Positions 45,941 through 54,148 of a stretch of 64,000 nucleotides of DNA are shown in pieces. Source of the DNA: Evansella alkalicola (GTDB lineage: Bacteria; Bacillota; Bacilli; Bacillales; Salisediminibacteriaceae); NCBI RefSeq assembly GCF_019042735.1, contig NZ_JAHQCR010000036.1:44872-108871 (forward strand). The letters run 5' to 3'. The stretch's first letter is position 1. Each line of letters opens with the position of its first letter. A model generated the notes under the pieces. That model saw only the letters and a program-made list of their open reading frames with translations. It searched no databases and was not told the DNA's origin. A program made the translations under genes and the position numbers.

Positions 45941-46599
45941 TGTTTTCCACAAGTATAACTTTAAATCAATTTATCGTTGCAATCCAAGAAACACTTGTCA
46001 TGGTAGGCGTATCCCTACTTATTGGCTCACTAATCGGAATTCCATTAGGCATACTGCTTGTCGTTACGAGACCTGGCGGCGTGCTTGAAAGCAAACTTTT
46101 TTACAGCGTCCTAAATCCTATTATCAACATCGTTCGGTCACTACCGTTCATTATTTTGCTAGTCGCAATTATTCCGTTCACCCGTATGCTTGTGAATACA
46201 TCCATCGGGACGAGTGCAGCCATCGTACCACTTACTATTTATATTGCACCCTATATTGGGAGATTAGTAGAAAACTCCTTGCTTGAAGTGAAAGAAGGGA
46301 TATTAGAAGCAGCCGAATCCATGGGAGCAACCCCATTTCAAGTGATCCGCTACTTTCTATTACCAGAAGCATTAGGATCACTTATCCTTACCTTAACAAC
46401 CGCAACCATTGGCCTGATTGGCGCAACCGCTATGGCAGGCGTAGTTGGCGGAGGAGGAGTTGGGGACCTCGCCATATCCTTTGGGTACCAACGCTTTGAT
46501 ACATTTGTGATTGTAGTGACATGTATTATACTCGTTATCATTGTCCAAGGAGTACAGTCATTAGGGAACTATTTAGCGAGAAAAGCCAGGAGGAATTAA
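45940..46599 (+). CDS. metI: MetI-type ABC importer permease
   Basis: Membrane permease subunit of 219 residues with five hydrophobic segments. The EAA loop, ESMGATPFQVIRYFLLPEA, contacts the ATPase. Conserved GGGGVGDLAISFGYQRF lies near the C-terminus, as in MetI. Translationally coupled to metN. Expected to work with MetN and a MetQ-type lipoprotein in methionine or related amino-acid import. Confidence 0.94.
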   Translation: MFSTSITLNQFIVAIQETLVMVGVSLLIGSLIGIPLGILLVVTRPGGVLESKLFYSVLNPIINIVRSLPFIILLVAIIPFTRMLVNTSIGTSAAIVPLTIYIAPYIGRLVENSLLEVKEGILEAAESMGATPFQVIRYFLLPEALGSLILTLTTATIGLIGATAMAGVVGGGGVGDLAISFGYQRFDTFVIVVTCIILVIIVQGVQSLGNYLARKARRN

Positions 46600-46649
46600 G
46601 ATATTCTTTTGGGAAAAAATTAGTTGTAAGATACTTATTAAAGTTTAAA

Positions 46650-46725
46650 AGAGGCTCTATTGATGGATAATATTGACATTTATCACTGATAATTTTGTGA
46701 GGAAGGTATCGCTTTCCGCACTCCG
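46650..46725 (+). repeat. Left-end fragment of the MITE-like element
   Basis: AGGCTCTATTGATGGATAA and the following TGAGGAAGGTA match the left end of the copy at 36435; the rest is lost and array C begins directly after it. Confidence 0.6.
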
Positions 46726-46730
46726 TTCAA

Positions 46731-46895
46731 TCTTCATTCTGAAAAATGAAGACTCAAATTGCTTTATCTTCCCATTTCAGTCTTCATTCTGAGAAAATGA
46801 AGACTCAAATTGCTTCCCTTCCTCATTTCAGTCTCCATTTTGAAAAAATGAAGACTCAAACCGCTTCGCTTCCTCATTTCAGTCTCCATTCTAAG
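46731..46895 (+). repeat. Stem-loop array C, 51-bp units
   Basis: Three full units with TCTTCATT pairing with AATGAAGA; GAAGACTC recurs at 46748, 46799 and 46850, exactly 51 bp apart. The sequence is unrelated to families A, B and D. It lies downstream of metI and ahead of the converging NERD gene. Confidence 0.85.
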
Positions 46896-46948
46896 TTCGA
46901 AGCTATTTATAAACTCCAAAAAAACTACGTATTATAAAACTAAGAAAT

Positions 46949-47010
46949 AGCCTTCCCACATTTCAAACAGGATGACAATTTTCAACCACTGGGGAAGGCA
47001 CTTTTCTTTA
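46949..47010 (+). terminator. Terminator of metNI
   Basis: GCCTTCCC pairs with GGGAAGGC across a 34-base loop; TTTTCTTTATT follows on the plus strand. Confidence 0.6.
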
Positions 47011-47059
47011 TTCAGATTTATATCGGACTACTTTGGATCCTGGCTCCCATTCAAAAATC

Positions 47060-47776
47060 CTAGTTACTATTCAAAAGGGACCTTACTTCTTCCAACTGCG
47101 CTTCATCTAGCTCCTTCTTCGGCACACGCTTCTCAATATGTTCAGTTAAGTCCTTCCCATCAGTGAAAATCGGCGTTTTCCCCGAGGATTTTACCTTGAC
47201 GTCCACTCTTTTATTTGTGAACAAAACAGAACCTTCCACCAACACGTCCAACTTATTTTTCTTAAATAAGTTAGATAGTAGATGAACCTGCTTCCTCACT
47301 TCCTTCATGGGATTCCTCAACTCTGTTGAATAATTCCCACCTTTGCGCCCATCTTTATGCTGTACCCAAGACGAAGAGGACTCATTTCCTTCAATCGTAC
47401 CCATGACATTTTTCACATCAACAACAAACACACCATTTTTCCCAACAACTAAATGATTAATTTCTGTCCGTTCTTTTCCGTTTGGAGAGGTGAGTTCAAC
47501 ATTTTCAATCACGTCATACCCATCTGGAATACTATCCTTTAAATCTACAGTGCCACTTTCCATCAGCATGGATTTCTTTAGCTTAGACGCCGTCCGCCAG
47601 TAATACACGCCAATGATCCCTGGAATGAAAGGGACGATATGCAAGATCCCATTAAAGCGAAAACCGTATAGAAAGGCCACAATATATGTGATAGTTGGCA
47701 CCCACAGAAGTGCAGACACCATACGATAATGATTTACTTTTGTTTCTATTTGAAAGTTTGATTGAACCTCTGCCAT
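47060..47776 (-). CDS. NERD-domain membrane protein
   Basis: A 238-residue protein with two membrane segments (about 24-42 and 46-62) and a cytoplasmic NERD (nuclease-related) domain at about residues 95-220. NHLVVGKNGVFVVDVKNVMGT contains the nuclease-like D-x-K pair (VVDVKN), so nucleolytic activity is possible but unproven for the family. RBS AAAGGAGAT. Single gene with unknown role. Confidence 0.82.
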   Translation of the reverse strand: MAEVQSNFQIETKVNHYRMVSALLWVPTITYIVAFLYGFRFNGILHIVPFIPGIIGVYYWRTASKLKKSMLMESGTVDLKDSIPDGYDVIENVELTSPNGKERTEINHLVVGKNGVFVVDVKNVMGTIEGNESSSSWVQHKDGRKGGNYSTELRNPMKEVRKQVHLLSNLFKKNKLDVLVEGSVLFTNKRVDVKVKSSGKTPIFTDGKDLTEHIEKRVPKKELDEAQLEEVRSLLNSN

Positions 47777-48001
47777 ATTGCTATCTCCTTTATAAGTAAC
47801 ATTGTTGCCCTTTTTAATGATTCATTTTCTCATAATTAACAGTATACTACAAATTTTAGTATGATTTCCTTTACCATTTTCGTAGGTAATTCTTCTATAT
47901 TATTTCTACACGACTATTAACCCCTTTAACAATGATTTATAATAAGAATAGGATTTTATACTACTTTTTAACTATACAACCAAGGGGAACGAGGTAGAGA
48001 A

Positions 48002-49495
48002 ATGTCGAATGCAGCAGTTGATAAAAAACCAGTTCGGAATTTTACTGTCAAAGAACAAGATTTGATTCGTCGTAATTTTATTGTCTTTATTGCCATATCT
48101 ATCGTCACTGGATTTTCTGTTGGAGCAATGCTCACAATGGGGGCCCTAGGGACAAATGATCTTATCATGCTCGGTTTAATGGTGTTAGTTTGGGGATTAG
48201 TTACGTTATTCCACTTTAAGAAAATACTAATTAAGTATATTGGCTACATCGCTGTTTTTGGGTCAGCTATTAGTACTTCACTCACGATTTTTACAATGCC
48301 TGGATTCAGTAACATTTTTTCTGTCTATTATATTATCATTTTAGCTTTAATTTACATGAACCATAAAATATCTATCATTACACAGACATATGGATTCATC
48401 ATCTTGCTTTACATCGTTTATGGCCAAAATGATATATTACAGCTCTCTCAGGATGATCAGATTACTGCTGTCATTCATTACCTCTTAGTTACGGTTCTCA
48501 TTATATCTATGTTACAAGTGAATAAATTTGTAAATAGACAAATGGATGAATCTAGAGCCGAAACGGAAAAACTACTAGCAGAGCAGCAGAAACAGCAACA
48601 GGCGATGGCAAAGCTGGTTGAAGACGTAACAAAAAGTATGTCAGTTATATCTAAAACAAGCGAAAACAATAACTTATCATTTAATGAAATGAATAGCTCC
48701 TTTAGTGAAATTACTTCTGGTGTGAACTCACAGAACGAAGCGACTGTTGATATAAACGAATCTGTTACTTCCATCACGGAACTGATTAAAAAAATGCACG
48801 ATTCGATGGCAGAACTAAAAGAGGAAACAACGGAGACGAACCATTTATCCTCTGAAGGTGAAAAGCAAATTTCATTTTTAACCGAAACGGTAAACCAGTT
48901 TAAAACTGAAATTGACTCCATGTCCAAAGACTTTAGTATTTTAATAGATAAGTTAAATGAAACAAGCCAATTCAGTAACACTATCAAGGAAATTGCAGAA
49001 CAGACTAACTTACTTTCCTTGAATGCAAGTATAGAGGCTGCTCGAGCAGGGGAACACGGGCGCGGATTCTCTGTTGTAGCTGATGAGATCCGTAAATTAT
49101 CGGATATGACCTCCCACTCCGCTGATCAGATCTCTAATCAAATCGATTCATTCAGACAGCAATCTGACCAAACACGAGGACTCATGATTAAAGTTGCAGA
49201 ACGGATGGATAATAGCTTTGAAGTTACAACAAAAACAAATGATTCCTTTAAGTTAATTAATACAGCTATCACAAAGCTATCGGAGCTTGCAGATAACGGA
49301 AGCAACCTCATTTCTGAAATTAATCAAACAGTGGAAACGATTAATGGTTCAACAGAAGATCTAGCCGCTGTTAGTGAGCAATCTAGTGCATCTCTACAAG
49401 AACTAATTGCTACATTAGAAAACATTTTAGCAAGCAATACAAGTAGTTTAAACAGCATAAAAGAAGTTGAAGAAACCTTAAAAAAGTCTTCTTGA
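48002..49495 (+). CDS. Methyl-accepting chemotaxis protein with multi-pass membrane domain
   Basis: Chemoreceptor of 497 residues without a HAMP or large extracellular domain. Residues 30-180 hold about six membrane segments, followed by a short coiled coil (EKLLAEQQKQQQAM) and the signalling domain with the conserved tip EQTNLLSLNASIEAARAGEH. Such receptors sense inside or at the membrane, for example energy state or a membrane-soluble signal. Start at the ATG after GAGGTAGAGA. Single gene ending in a strong terminator. Confidence 0.91.
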   Translation: MSNAAVDKKPVRNFTVKEQDLIRRNFIVFIAISIVTGFSVGAMLTMGALGTNDLIMLGLMVLVWGLVTLFHFKKILIKYIGYIAVFGSAISTSLTIFTMPGFSNIFSVYYIIILALIYMNHKISIITQTYGFIILLYIVYGQNDILQLSQDDQITAVIHYLLVTVLIISMLQVNKFVNRQMDESRAETEKLLAEQQKQQQAMAKLVEDVTKSMSVISKTSENNNLSFNEMNSSFSEITSGVNSQNEATVDINESVTSITELIKKMHDSMAELKEETTETNHLSSEGEKQISFLTETVNQFKTEIDSMSKDFSILIDKLNETSQFSNTIKEIAEQTNLLSLNASIEAARAGEHGRGFSVVADEIRKLSDMTSHSADQISNQIDSFRQQSDQTRGLMIKVAERMDNSFEVTTKTNDSFKLINTAITKLSELADNGSNLISEINQTVETINGSTEDLAAVSEQSSASLQELIATLENILASNTSSLNSIKEVEETLKKSS

Positions 49496-49537
49496 TGACT
49501 AATGGAAATGAGACCCGTGTCAATTTGAAATGAATTT

Positions 49538-49582
49538 AGGACTGCAATTGCATCGATGAATGCAATTACAGTCCTTTTTTTA
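49538..49582 (+). terminator. Terminator between the chemoreceptor and alaX genes
   Basis: AGGACTGCAATTGCAT pairs with ATGCAATTACAGTCCT (one mismatch) and seven T follow on the plus strand. The two genes converge. Confidence 0.9.
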
Positions 49583-49588
49583 CAAGTC

Positions 49589-50842
49589 TCAACTCGTAAT
49601 AATATTCACCATTTTTTCTAAGAACGCTTCTCCTGTCATCGTCTTACTTCCGCCACCTTGAATCTGTGATTCTCTTCCCCCACCTTTTCCATCAATAAGA
49701 TTTAATATATCAGGAGACTTTTCCTTTAAATTAGGCTTTGAAACCTTATTCCCTCTAGCACAAACATATTGAAAGCCCTCTGTTGTTTCATTTAATAAAA
49801 TAACAGCTGCACTCTCCCTTTTTTCAATAAGCATACCTGCAAGCTTTTGCATTTCCTTAACGGAGCGATCTTGATATCGTTTTTTCACAAGGAATAATTC
49901 GTCCTCAAGTGACTCATCTGAGTTACCTTGTCCTTCACTCCATTGGACGACCTCTCCACTATTGAGCAAGTCATTCACTTCATACTCCAGCAACAACTCC
50001 ATTTTTTCATCAATTGCCGAAATTAATTCCTTTTCTTTCAACAACAATCGCTCCACCGCTTCTACCAATCCCTCTTCTGGTGCATTTAAATGATCCGTTA
50101 ACCGTTGAACTATTTCTTGTTTACCATGAAGTTGTCGTAGGACCCGATTACCACAAACAAATTTAACACGCACTTTTCCCCTCATCCGTTCTGTACCCAA
50201 AATCTTTATGGCACTCACTTGCCCAGTCCCTAAAGGATGCGTACCACCACACCCGTTATAATCAAATTCGGGAATGATCACAAGACGAATAGCTTCTTTG
50301 ACTTTCGGCTGCTTTCGTAACGGATAGTCAGCAAGCTCCTCCTGACTAACCCATTTCGTTTCGATTACACGATTTTCCAGGATTATCTGGTTTGATAAAA
50401 GTTCAGCTTTTTTCAAATTATCATCAGTTAGGGTTGCTGTATCTAAGTCGATTGTGCAGACCTCTTCACCAAGATGGAAGCCGACTGTATCAATGTCCAT
50501 TGTGGATACAAAGGCTGCAGATAAGATGTGTTGTCCTGTATGATGCTGCATATGGTCAAAACGACGTTCCCATTCAATGGTACAGTCTACCGTTACGGTT
50601 TCTCCTTCAATAGGACTCCCTACATAATGACGAATTTCTCCGTCTATCTCTTCCACTTGTGTGACAGGCTTGCCTTGAATTAGTCCACGATCACAAGGTT
50701 GTCCACCACCTGTTGGATAAAAAGCCGTTTCCTGCAAAACAACGTACCAATTCCCTGTAGCCTCCTCTTGTTTTTGCTCCAAAACTCGTGTTGAAAATTT
50801 CTTTATGTATGGATCTTCGTAATATAATTTTCTCGTTTCCAA
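49589..50842 (-). CDS. alaX: Alanyl-tRNA editing protein AlaX-L with DHHA1 domain
   Basis: Trans-editing hydrolase that removes Ser or Gly from mischarged tRNA-Ala. The 417-residue length fits the long AlaX form. YPTGGGQPCDRG is the N-terminal beta-barrel signature; zinc ligands are in MQHHTGQHILSAAF (HxxxH) and GCGGTHPLGTG (CxxxH). The C-terminal part (about 250-417), with KGGGRESQIQGGGSK, is a DHHA1-type domain as in AlaRS. Start ATG at 50842. Single gene. Confidence 0.92.
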   Translation of the reverse strand: METRKLYYEDPYIKKFSTRVLEQKQEEATGNWYVVLQETAFYPTGGGQPCDRGLIQGKPVTQVEEIDGEIRHYVGSPIEGETVTVDCTIEWERRFDHMQHHTGQHILSAAFVSTMDIDTVGFHLGEEVCTIDLDTATLTDDNLKKAELLSNQIILENRVIETKWVSQEELADYPLRKQPKVKEAIRLVIIPEFDYNGCGGTHPLGTGQVSAIKILGTERMRGKVRVKFVCGNRVLRQLHGKQEIVQRLTDHLNAPEEGLVEAVERLLLKEKELISAIDEKMELLLEYEVNDLLNSGEVVQWSEGQGNSDESLEDELFLVKKRYQDRSVKEMQKLAGMLIEKRESAAVILLNETTEGFQYVCARGNKVSKPNLKEKSPDILNLIDGKGGGRESQIQGGGSKTMTGEAFLEKMVNIITS

Positions 50843-50949
50843 TCCGTTAACCCCCAGTTATTCAATTTCTAATCCTAATTATACAGAAAAACGATAGCAA
50901 TTATCGATATGATATTGTTATGTACACGCTCATTGTTACCACTCTTCGC

Positions 50950-50981
50950 AAAAAAAGAACAACCTTAGATAAGGCTGCTCT
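50950..50981 (-). terminator. Terminator of the LuxR-type regulator gene
   Basis: GAGCAGCCTTA pairs with TAAGGTTGTTC (two wobbles) and seven T follow on the minus strand. Confidence 0.82.
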
Positions 50982-51027
50982 TGTTTATATACCTAAATTT
51001 TAGTTATGATATTTTCGGCTATTTGTC

Positions 51028-51717
51028 TTAACGGGCAGTTAAAACCCAACCGTTACGGATAACCTTTACTACTGCCTGGGTTCTATCCTTAACGCCGACC
51101 TTTTTCAAAATGTCGCTAATATAGTTATTCACTGTAGAATTAGCAAAGTATAACTGCTCAGCTATCTCCCTATTGTTGTTTCCATCTAGGAGTAACTGCA
51201 GAACTTTTTTCTCATTCCCAGTTAAAAGATGGTCTACTTTTCTATCATCAAGCTTTAGCTTTTCAATTTTTCTACTAGGCATTTTTAAACGCTCAATTCT
51301 CATGACAAGCTCTTTTTGAAAAGCTGGTTCAAAGTACATATTCATAGAAGATAAACATCGCATGACAGATGTAAAATTCTCCATAAAGTAATGCTCTGAA
51401 ACTGCACCATTCAAAGGTAAAGACAAATATGGAAGCAATTCATTTTGCAATTCGTTTTTATTTACTAAAATAATTGGAACCGCTTGCTCTGAATCTTTAA
51501 CAGAATGACAAAGCTCTTCTAAAAGTTGAAAAGACGATTGTTCAAATCCATCAACTATGAAAAATAAGTAGTTATTATTCCTGTAGTTATATTCAAAATA
51601 GTCATTTGGCTTCGATGTGCAAATCTTCCCTTGAATATCTTCATTCTGATTTCCAGGTACTTTCACTAAAAAATCAAGATCCGTCATATTATTAATTTCC
51701 TGTAAGATAGATACCAT
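51028..51717 (-). CDS. LuxR-type regulator with degenerate receiver-like domain
   Basis: DNA-binding protein of 229 residues. The C-terminal LuxR/GerE helix-turn-helix (about 160-225) is strong: LTGNEKKVLQLLLDGNNNREIAEQLYFANSTVNNYISDILKK in two overlapping motif blocks. The N-terminal 140 residues have the length and beta-alpha rhythm of a receiver domain (YLFFIVDGFE, PIILVNKNE), but the acidic triad and phosphoacceptor Asp are not convincing, so phosphorylation is unlikely. No sensor kinase is adjacent. A GEMM-I riboswitch with terminator precedes it, so its level rather than its phosphorylation is probably the controlled step. Confidence 0.85.
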   Translation of the reverse strand: MVSILQEINNMTDLDFLVKVPGNQNEDIQGKICTSKPNDYFEYNYRNNNYLFFIVDGFEQSSFQLLEELCHSVKDSEQAVPIILVNKNELQNELLPYLSLPLNGAVSEHYFMENFTSVMRCLSSMNMYFEPAFQKELVMRIERLKMPSRKIEKLKLDDRKVDHLLTGNEKKVLQLLLDGNNNREIAEQLYFANSTVNNYISDILKKVGVKDRTQAVVKVIRNGWVLTAR

Positions 51718-51805
51718 AATTACCCTCTCCCTTATAACAATTCAAATTTTGTAAAGTAATTGTCTGCGTCCCCTACTACTGGTATTTGTTTGTTAAGGAA
51801 GTGCA

Positions 51806-51840
51806 ATAAAAAATGCATACCCAAAACAGGTATACATTAA
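51806..51840 (-). terminator. Riboswitch-associated terminator
   Basis: AATGTATACC pairs with GGTATGCATT (one G-T) around a short loop, followed by six T on the minus strand, 10 bases after the aptamer and about 90 bases before the regulator start. Confidence 0.85.
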
Positions 51841-51849
51841 TAACCAGTT

Positions 51850-51930
51850 TTCGGTAACCCGACGACCGTAGCATTTGCCTTAGGCTCGTAGCTTTGCGTC
51901 CTTTCCTTTCAGAAAGTTTGCCTTTATCGT
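51850..51930 (-). promoter_or_regulatory. GEMM-I cyclic di-GMP riboswitch (copy 2)
   Basis: Minus-strand landmarks in order: AAAGGCAAACTTTC, the GAAA loop (CTGAAAGG), GGACGCAAAGCTACGAG, CCTAAGG, the matching ACGG strand and GTCGGGTTACC. A terminator follows, then the LuxR-type regulator gene. Confidence 0.92.
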
Positions 51931-52163
51931 TATATTCTTTTCGTCAAATCTATTCTAGTTAAAATGTTATAGCATAATGCGACAAAAGTCCACCTTTTTT
52001 CACAAAAATACATCTTTTCCCTATTACTTTTATCTCTATTAACAATACAACGGACAAAAAAATTATCACTTTTCTTTAACCGCCATTCGTTTAGGATGCT
52101 GTATATGTTTGTTTAAGATATAGTATAAATATCAGAAATTAGACTGAGGGAGGAAATAACACA

Positions 52164-53330
52164 GTGAAAATCACAGACTTACATACACCAGAAGAAAGAC
52201 TACAGTTTTTACAAGAAAAAGTTGAAGTATTTAAAGAACGAGCAGATAAACATGATAAGGAAGGCTCCTTCCCTGTCGATAACATTAATGACTTGCGTAG
52301 TATCGGTTATCCCGCTTTAACGGTACCTAAGAGACACGGCGGCATGGAGATCTCCTTGTTGGAAATGGTACAGCTCCAAGAGGTCATTGGGAAAGCTGAT
52401 GGTTCAACTGCACTCTCCATTGGGTGGCACATGGGTATTGTCATGCATTTAGATGAGCAAAAAATCTGGAATGAGGACATCTATCAATTTTTTTGTGAAG
52501 AAGTGGTCAAAAAGGGATCGCTTCTTAATAATGCTGCCTCTGAGCCTGCTACAGGAAGTCCTACACGAGGTGGGAAGCCAGAAACAACTGCGAAGGAATC
52601 TGATGATGGGACAGCGTGGATCATTACAGGCAGGAAGAATTTCACGACCATGTCTCCTGTGCTCGATTATTTCGTTGTGAGTGCGTCCATCGATGGAACG
52701 GATCAAGTTGGAAACTTCTTAATTCCCCGTGGTACGAAAGGAATGGAGATTGAGGAAACGTGGGATTCCATTGCCATGAGAGGTACCGGCAGCCACGACC
52801 TTGTTTTGACAGAAGTAATGGTTAAAAAAGAACATTTGGTGGAGAATGTCACTCCTGGGAACAAATCCGCACAAGGCTGGCTCCTCCATATTCCAGCATG
52901 TTATCTCGGCATTGCTGGTGCGGCTCAAAACTACGCGATTCAATTTGCGAAAAGCTACTCACCAAATAGTATCAGTGGGACGATTAGTGACTTACCTAAC
53001 GTGCGTCAAAAAATCGGTGAAATGGAGCTTCGCCTCCAAGAAAGTAAGCATTTCCTTTACTCCACTGCCCGCGAATGGGACGAAGCAAGTGAGGAGAAAC
53101 GCAGCGAAATGAAGCCAATCCTCAGTGCCGTGAAGCATTCCGTAGTGAACAACGCAATCGAGGTAGTGGATTTGGCAATGAGGGTAGTTGGGGCACGAAG
53201 TTTATCCGCAGGGAATCCGCTTCAGCGCTATTATCGCGACGTTCGCGCTGGTCTTCATAACCCTCCAATGGACGACATGACGATCATGCTATTGGCGGCA
53301 GATGCTATTGAGCGGGAGCGGGAAAAATAG
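52164..53330 (+). CDS. Acyl-CoA dehydrogenase family flavoprotein
   Basis: FAD enzyme of 388 residues with the three-part acyl-CoA dehydrogenase fold. The start is a GTG preceded by GGGAGGAAA. TVPKRHGGMEISLLE and DGSTALSIGWHMG lie in the N-terminal helical domain, GRKNFTTMSPVLDYF in the middle beta domain, and MRVVGARSLSAGNPLQRYYRDVRAGL in the C-terminal helices. The usual catalytic Glu of short-chain dehydrogenases is not apparent and the N-terminal style is closer to the DszC/monooxygenase-like branch, so it may be a flavin monooxygenase or act on an unusual substrate. No thiolase, hydratase or electron-transfer flavoprotein gene is adjacent. Confidence 0.85.
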   Translation: MKITDLHTPEERLQFLQEKVEVFKERADKHDKEGSFPVDNINDLRSIGYPALTVPKRHGGMEISLLEMVQLQEVIGKADGSTALSIGWHMGIVMHLDEQKIWNEDIYQFFCEEVVKKGSLLNNAASEPATGSPTRGGKPETTAKESDDGTAWIITGRKNFTTMSPVLDYFVVSASIDGTDQVGNFLIPRGTKGMEIEETWDSIAMRGTGSHDLVLTEVMVKKEHLVENVTPGNKSAQGWLLHIPACYLGIAGAAQNYAIQFAKSYSPNSISGTISDLPNVRQKIGEMELRLQESKHFLYSTAREWDEASEEKRSEMKPILSAVKHSVVNNAIEVVDLAMRVVGARSLSAGNPLQRYYRDVRAGLHNPPMDDMTIMLLAADAIEREREK

Positions 53331-53431
53331 GGTGTTTTGAATATTTCTGGGAATGATTGCTAGTGGCGGCGTAGGGGATCGTGAATTGTACGAAGTGTTC
53401 GCTAGTGCGGCGTAAATAGCATGGTGGTTAG

Positions 53432-53472
53432 TATCCAACTTTTTCATTGCTCATTTGCGAAAAAGTTGGATA
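53432..53472. terminator. Hairpin after the acyl-CoA dehydrogenase gene
   Basis: Perfect 14-bp stem (TATCCAACTTTTTC and its complement) with a 13-base loop. There is no real T run, so it may stabilise or weakly terminate. Confidence 0.6.
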
Positions 53473-53577
53473 ATTTATGTAATATAGTGCATTTTACCCA
53501 CTATTTCCATGGTAAAATACCCTGTAATTATCTGAAAATTTGTTAGATAATATATTTAATAAATTACATATCGTACT

Positions 53578-53725
53578 AAAGGGCAAAATCATTGAAAAAT
53601 GATGACGCAAAGCTAGAGGGGCTAAAGTGGAAGAATTTCTAGATTGAAATGTGAGCCGTAGAAGGACAACATGGTTCGTCCTCCCTCCTTATTGACCTTC
53701 TCCACTATGCCAGCCAGCTACCGAA
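53578..53725 (+). promoter_or_regulatory. GEMM-I riboswitch (copy 3) with enlarged arm
   Basis: Plus-strand landmarks: AAAGGGCAAAATC, stem ATCATT-GAAA-AATGAT, GATGACGCAAAGCTAG, GGGGCTAAAG and TATGCCAGCCAGCTACC. The variable arm is much longer than usual, about 85 bases closed by GTGGAAGAA and TTCTCCAC. After the aptamer CCTCC (53732-53736) can pair with the GGAGG (53749-53753) of the downstream ribosome binding site, suggesting translational control. Ligand could be c-di-GMP or cAMP-GMP. Confidence 0.85.
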
Positions 53726-53761
53726 AGCGGACCTCCGTGCGATGAATAGGAGGAAAAGTCT

Positions 53762-53926
53762 ATGATTAAAGTGCTTTGGCATGAAATTCTCTTAGATTAT
53801 TACCTATTTTTCTACAACCGTTGCAGCGAGGCTGAACCTAAAAAGCGGGGTGCAATTATCCGCAAAGCCTTCTACCATCAGGATAAAATTGCACATTTCA
53901 GAAATGCTGAAAACGCTCCCAACTAA
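53762..53926 (+). CDS. 54-residue protein under GEMM riboswitch control
   Basis: Small ORF starting MIKVLWHEILLDYYLFFYNR and ending FRNAENAPN. AGGAGG lies eight bases before the ATG, one of the best ribosome binding sites in the window, and it sits right behind the third GEMM aptamer. A strong terminator follows at 53979-54014, so riboswitch, gene and terminator form a complete transcription unit. The first 20 residues are hydrophobic and aromatic, followed by a basic half (KKRGAIIRKAF, HQDKIAHFR); an amphipathic or peripheral-membrane helix is possible. I do not recognise the family and give no function. Confidence 0.75.
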   Translation: MIKVLWHEILLDYYLFFYNRCSEAEPKKRGAIIRKAFYHQDKIAHFRNAENAPN

Positions 53927-53978
53927 TTAGAACTATGACTTAGCCTTCTCATGTTTTAAATATAGTAATATTTTGGCT

Positions 53979-54014
53979 AGCACCCTGAATTATTTTTCAG
54001 TGGTGCTTTTTTTT
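53979..54014 (+). terminator. Terminator of the 54-residue protein gene
   Basis: AGCACCCTGAA pairs with TTCAGTGGTGCT (one bulge) and eight T follow. Confidence 0.9.
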
Positions 54015-54148
54015 ACATAAAACCCCAAAAAAATTATAAGAAAAACACATCTATTGAAATTCACCGAATATATCAATTAGGTGTACTGGCTCAATTTGAA
54101 TTACGGACATATATTATAGAAGATCGTGATGGGGAAAAATAAGCGGAT

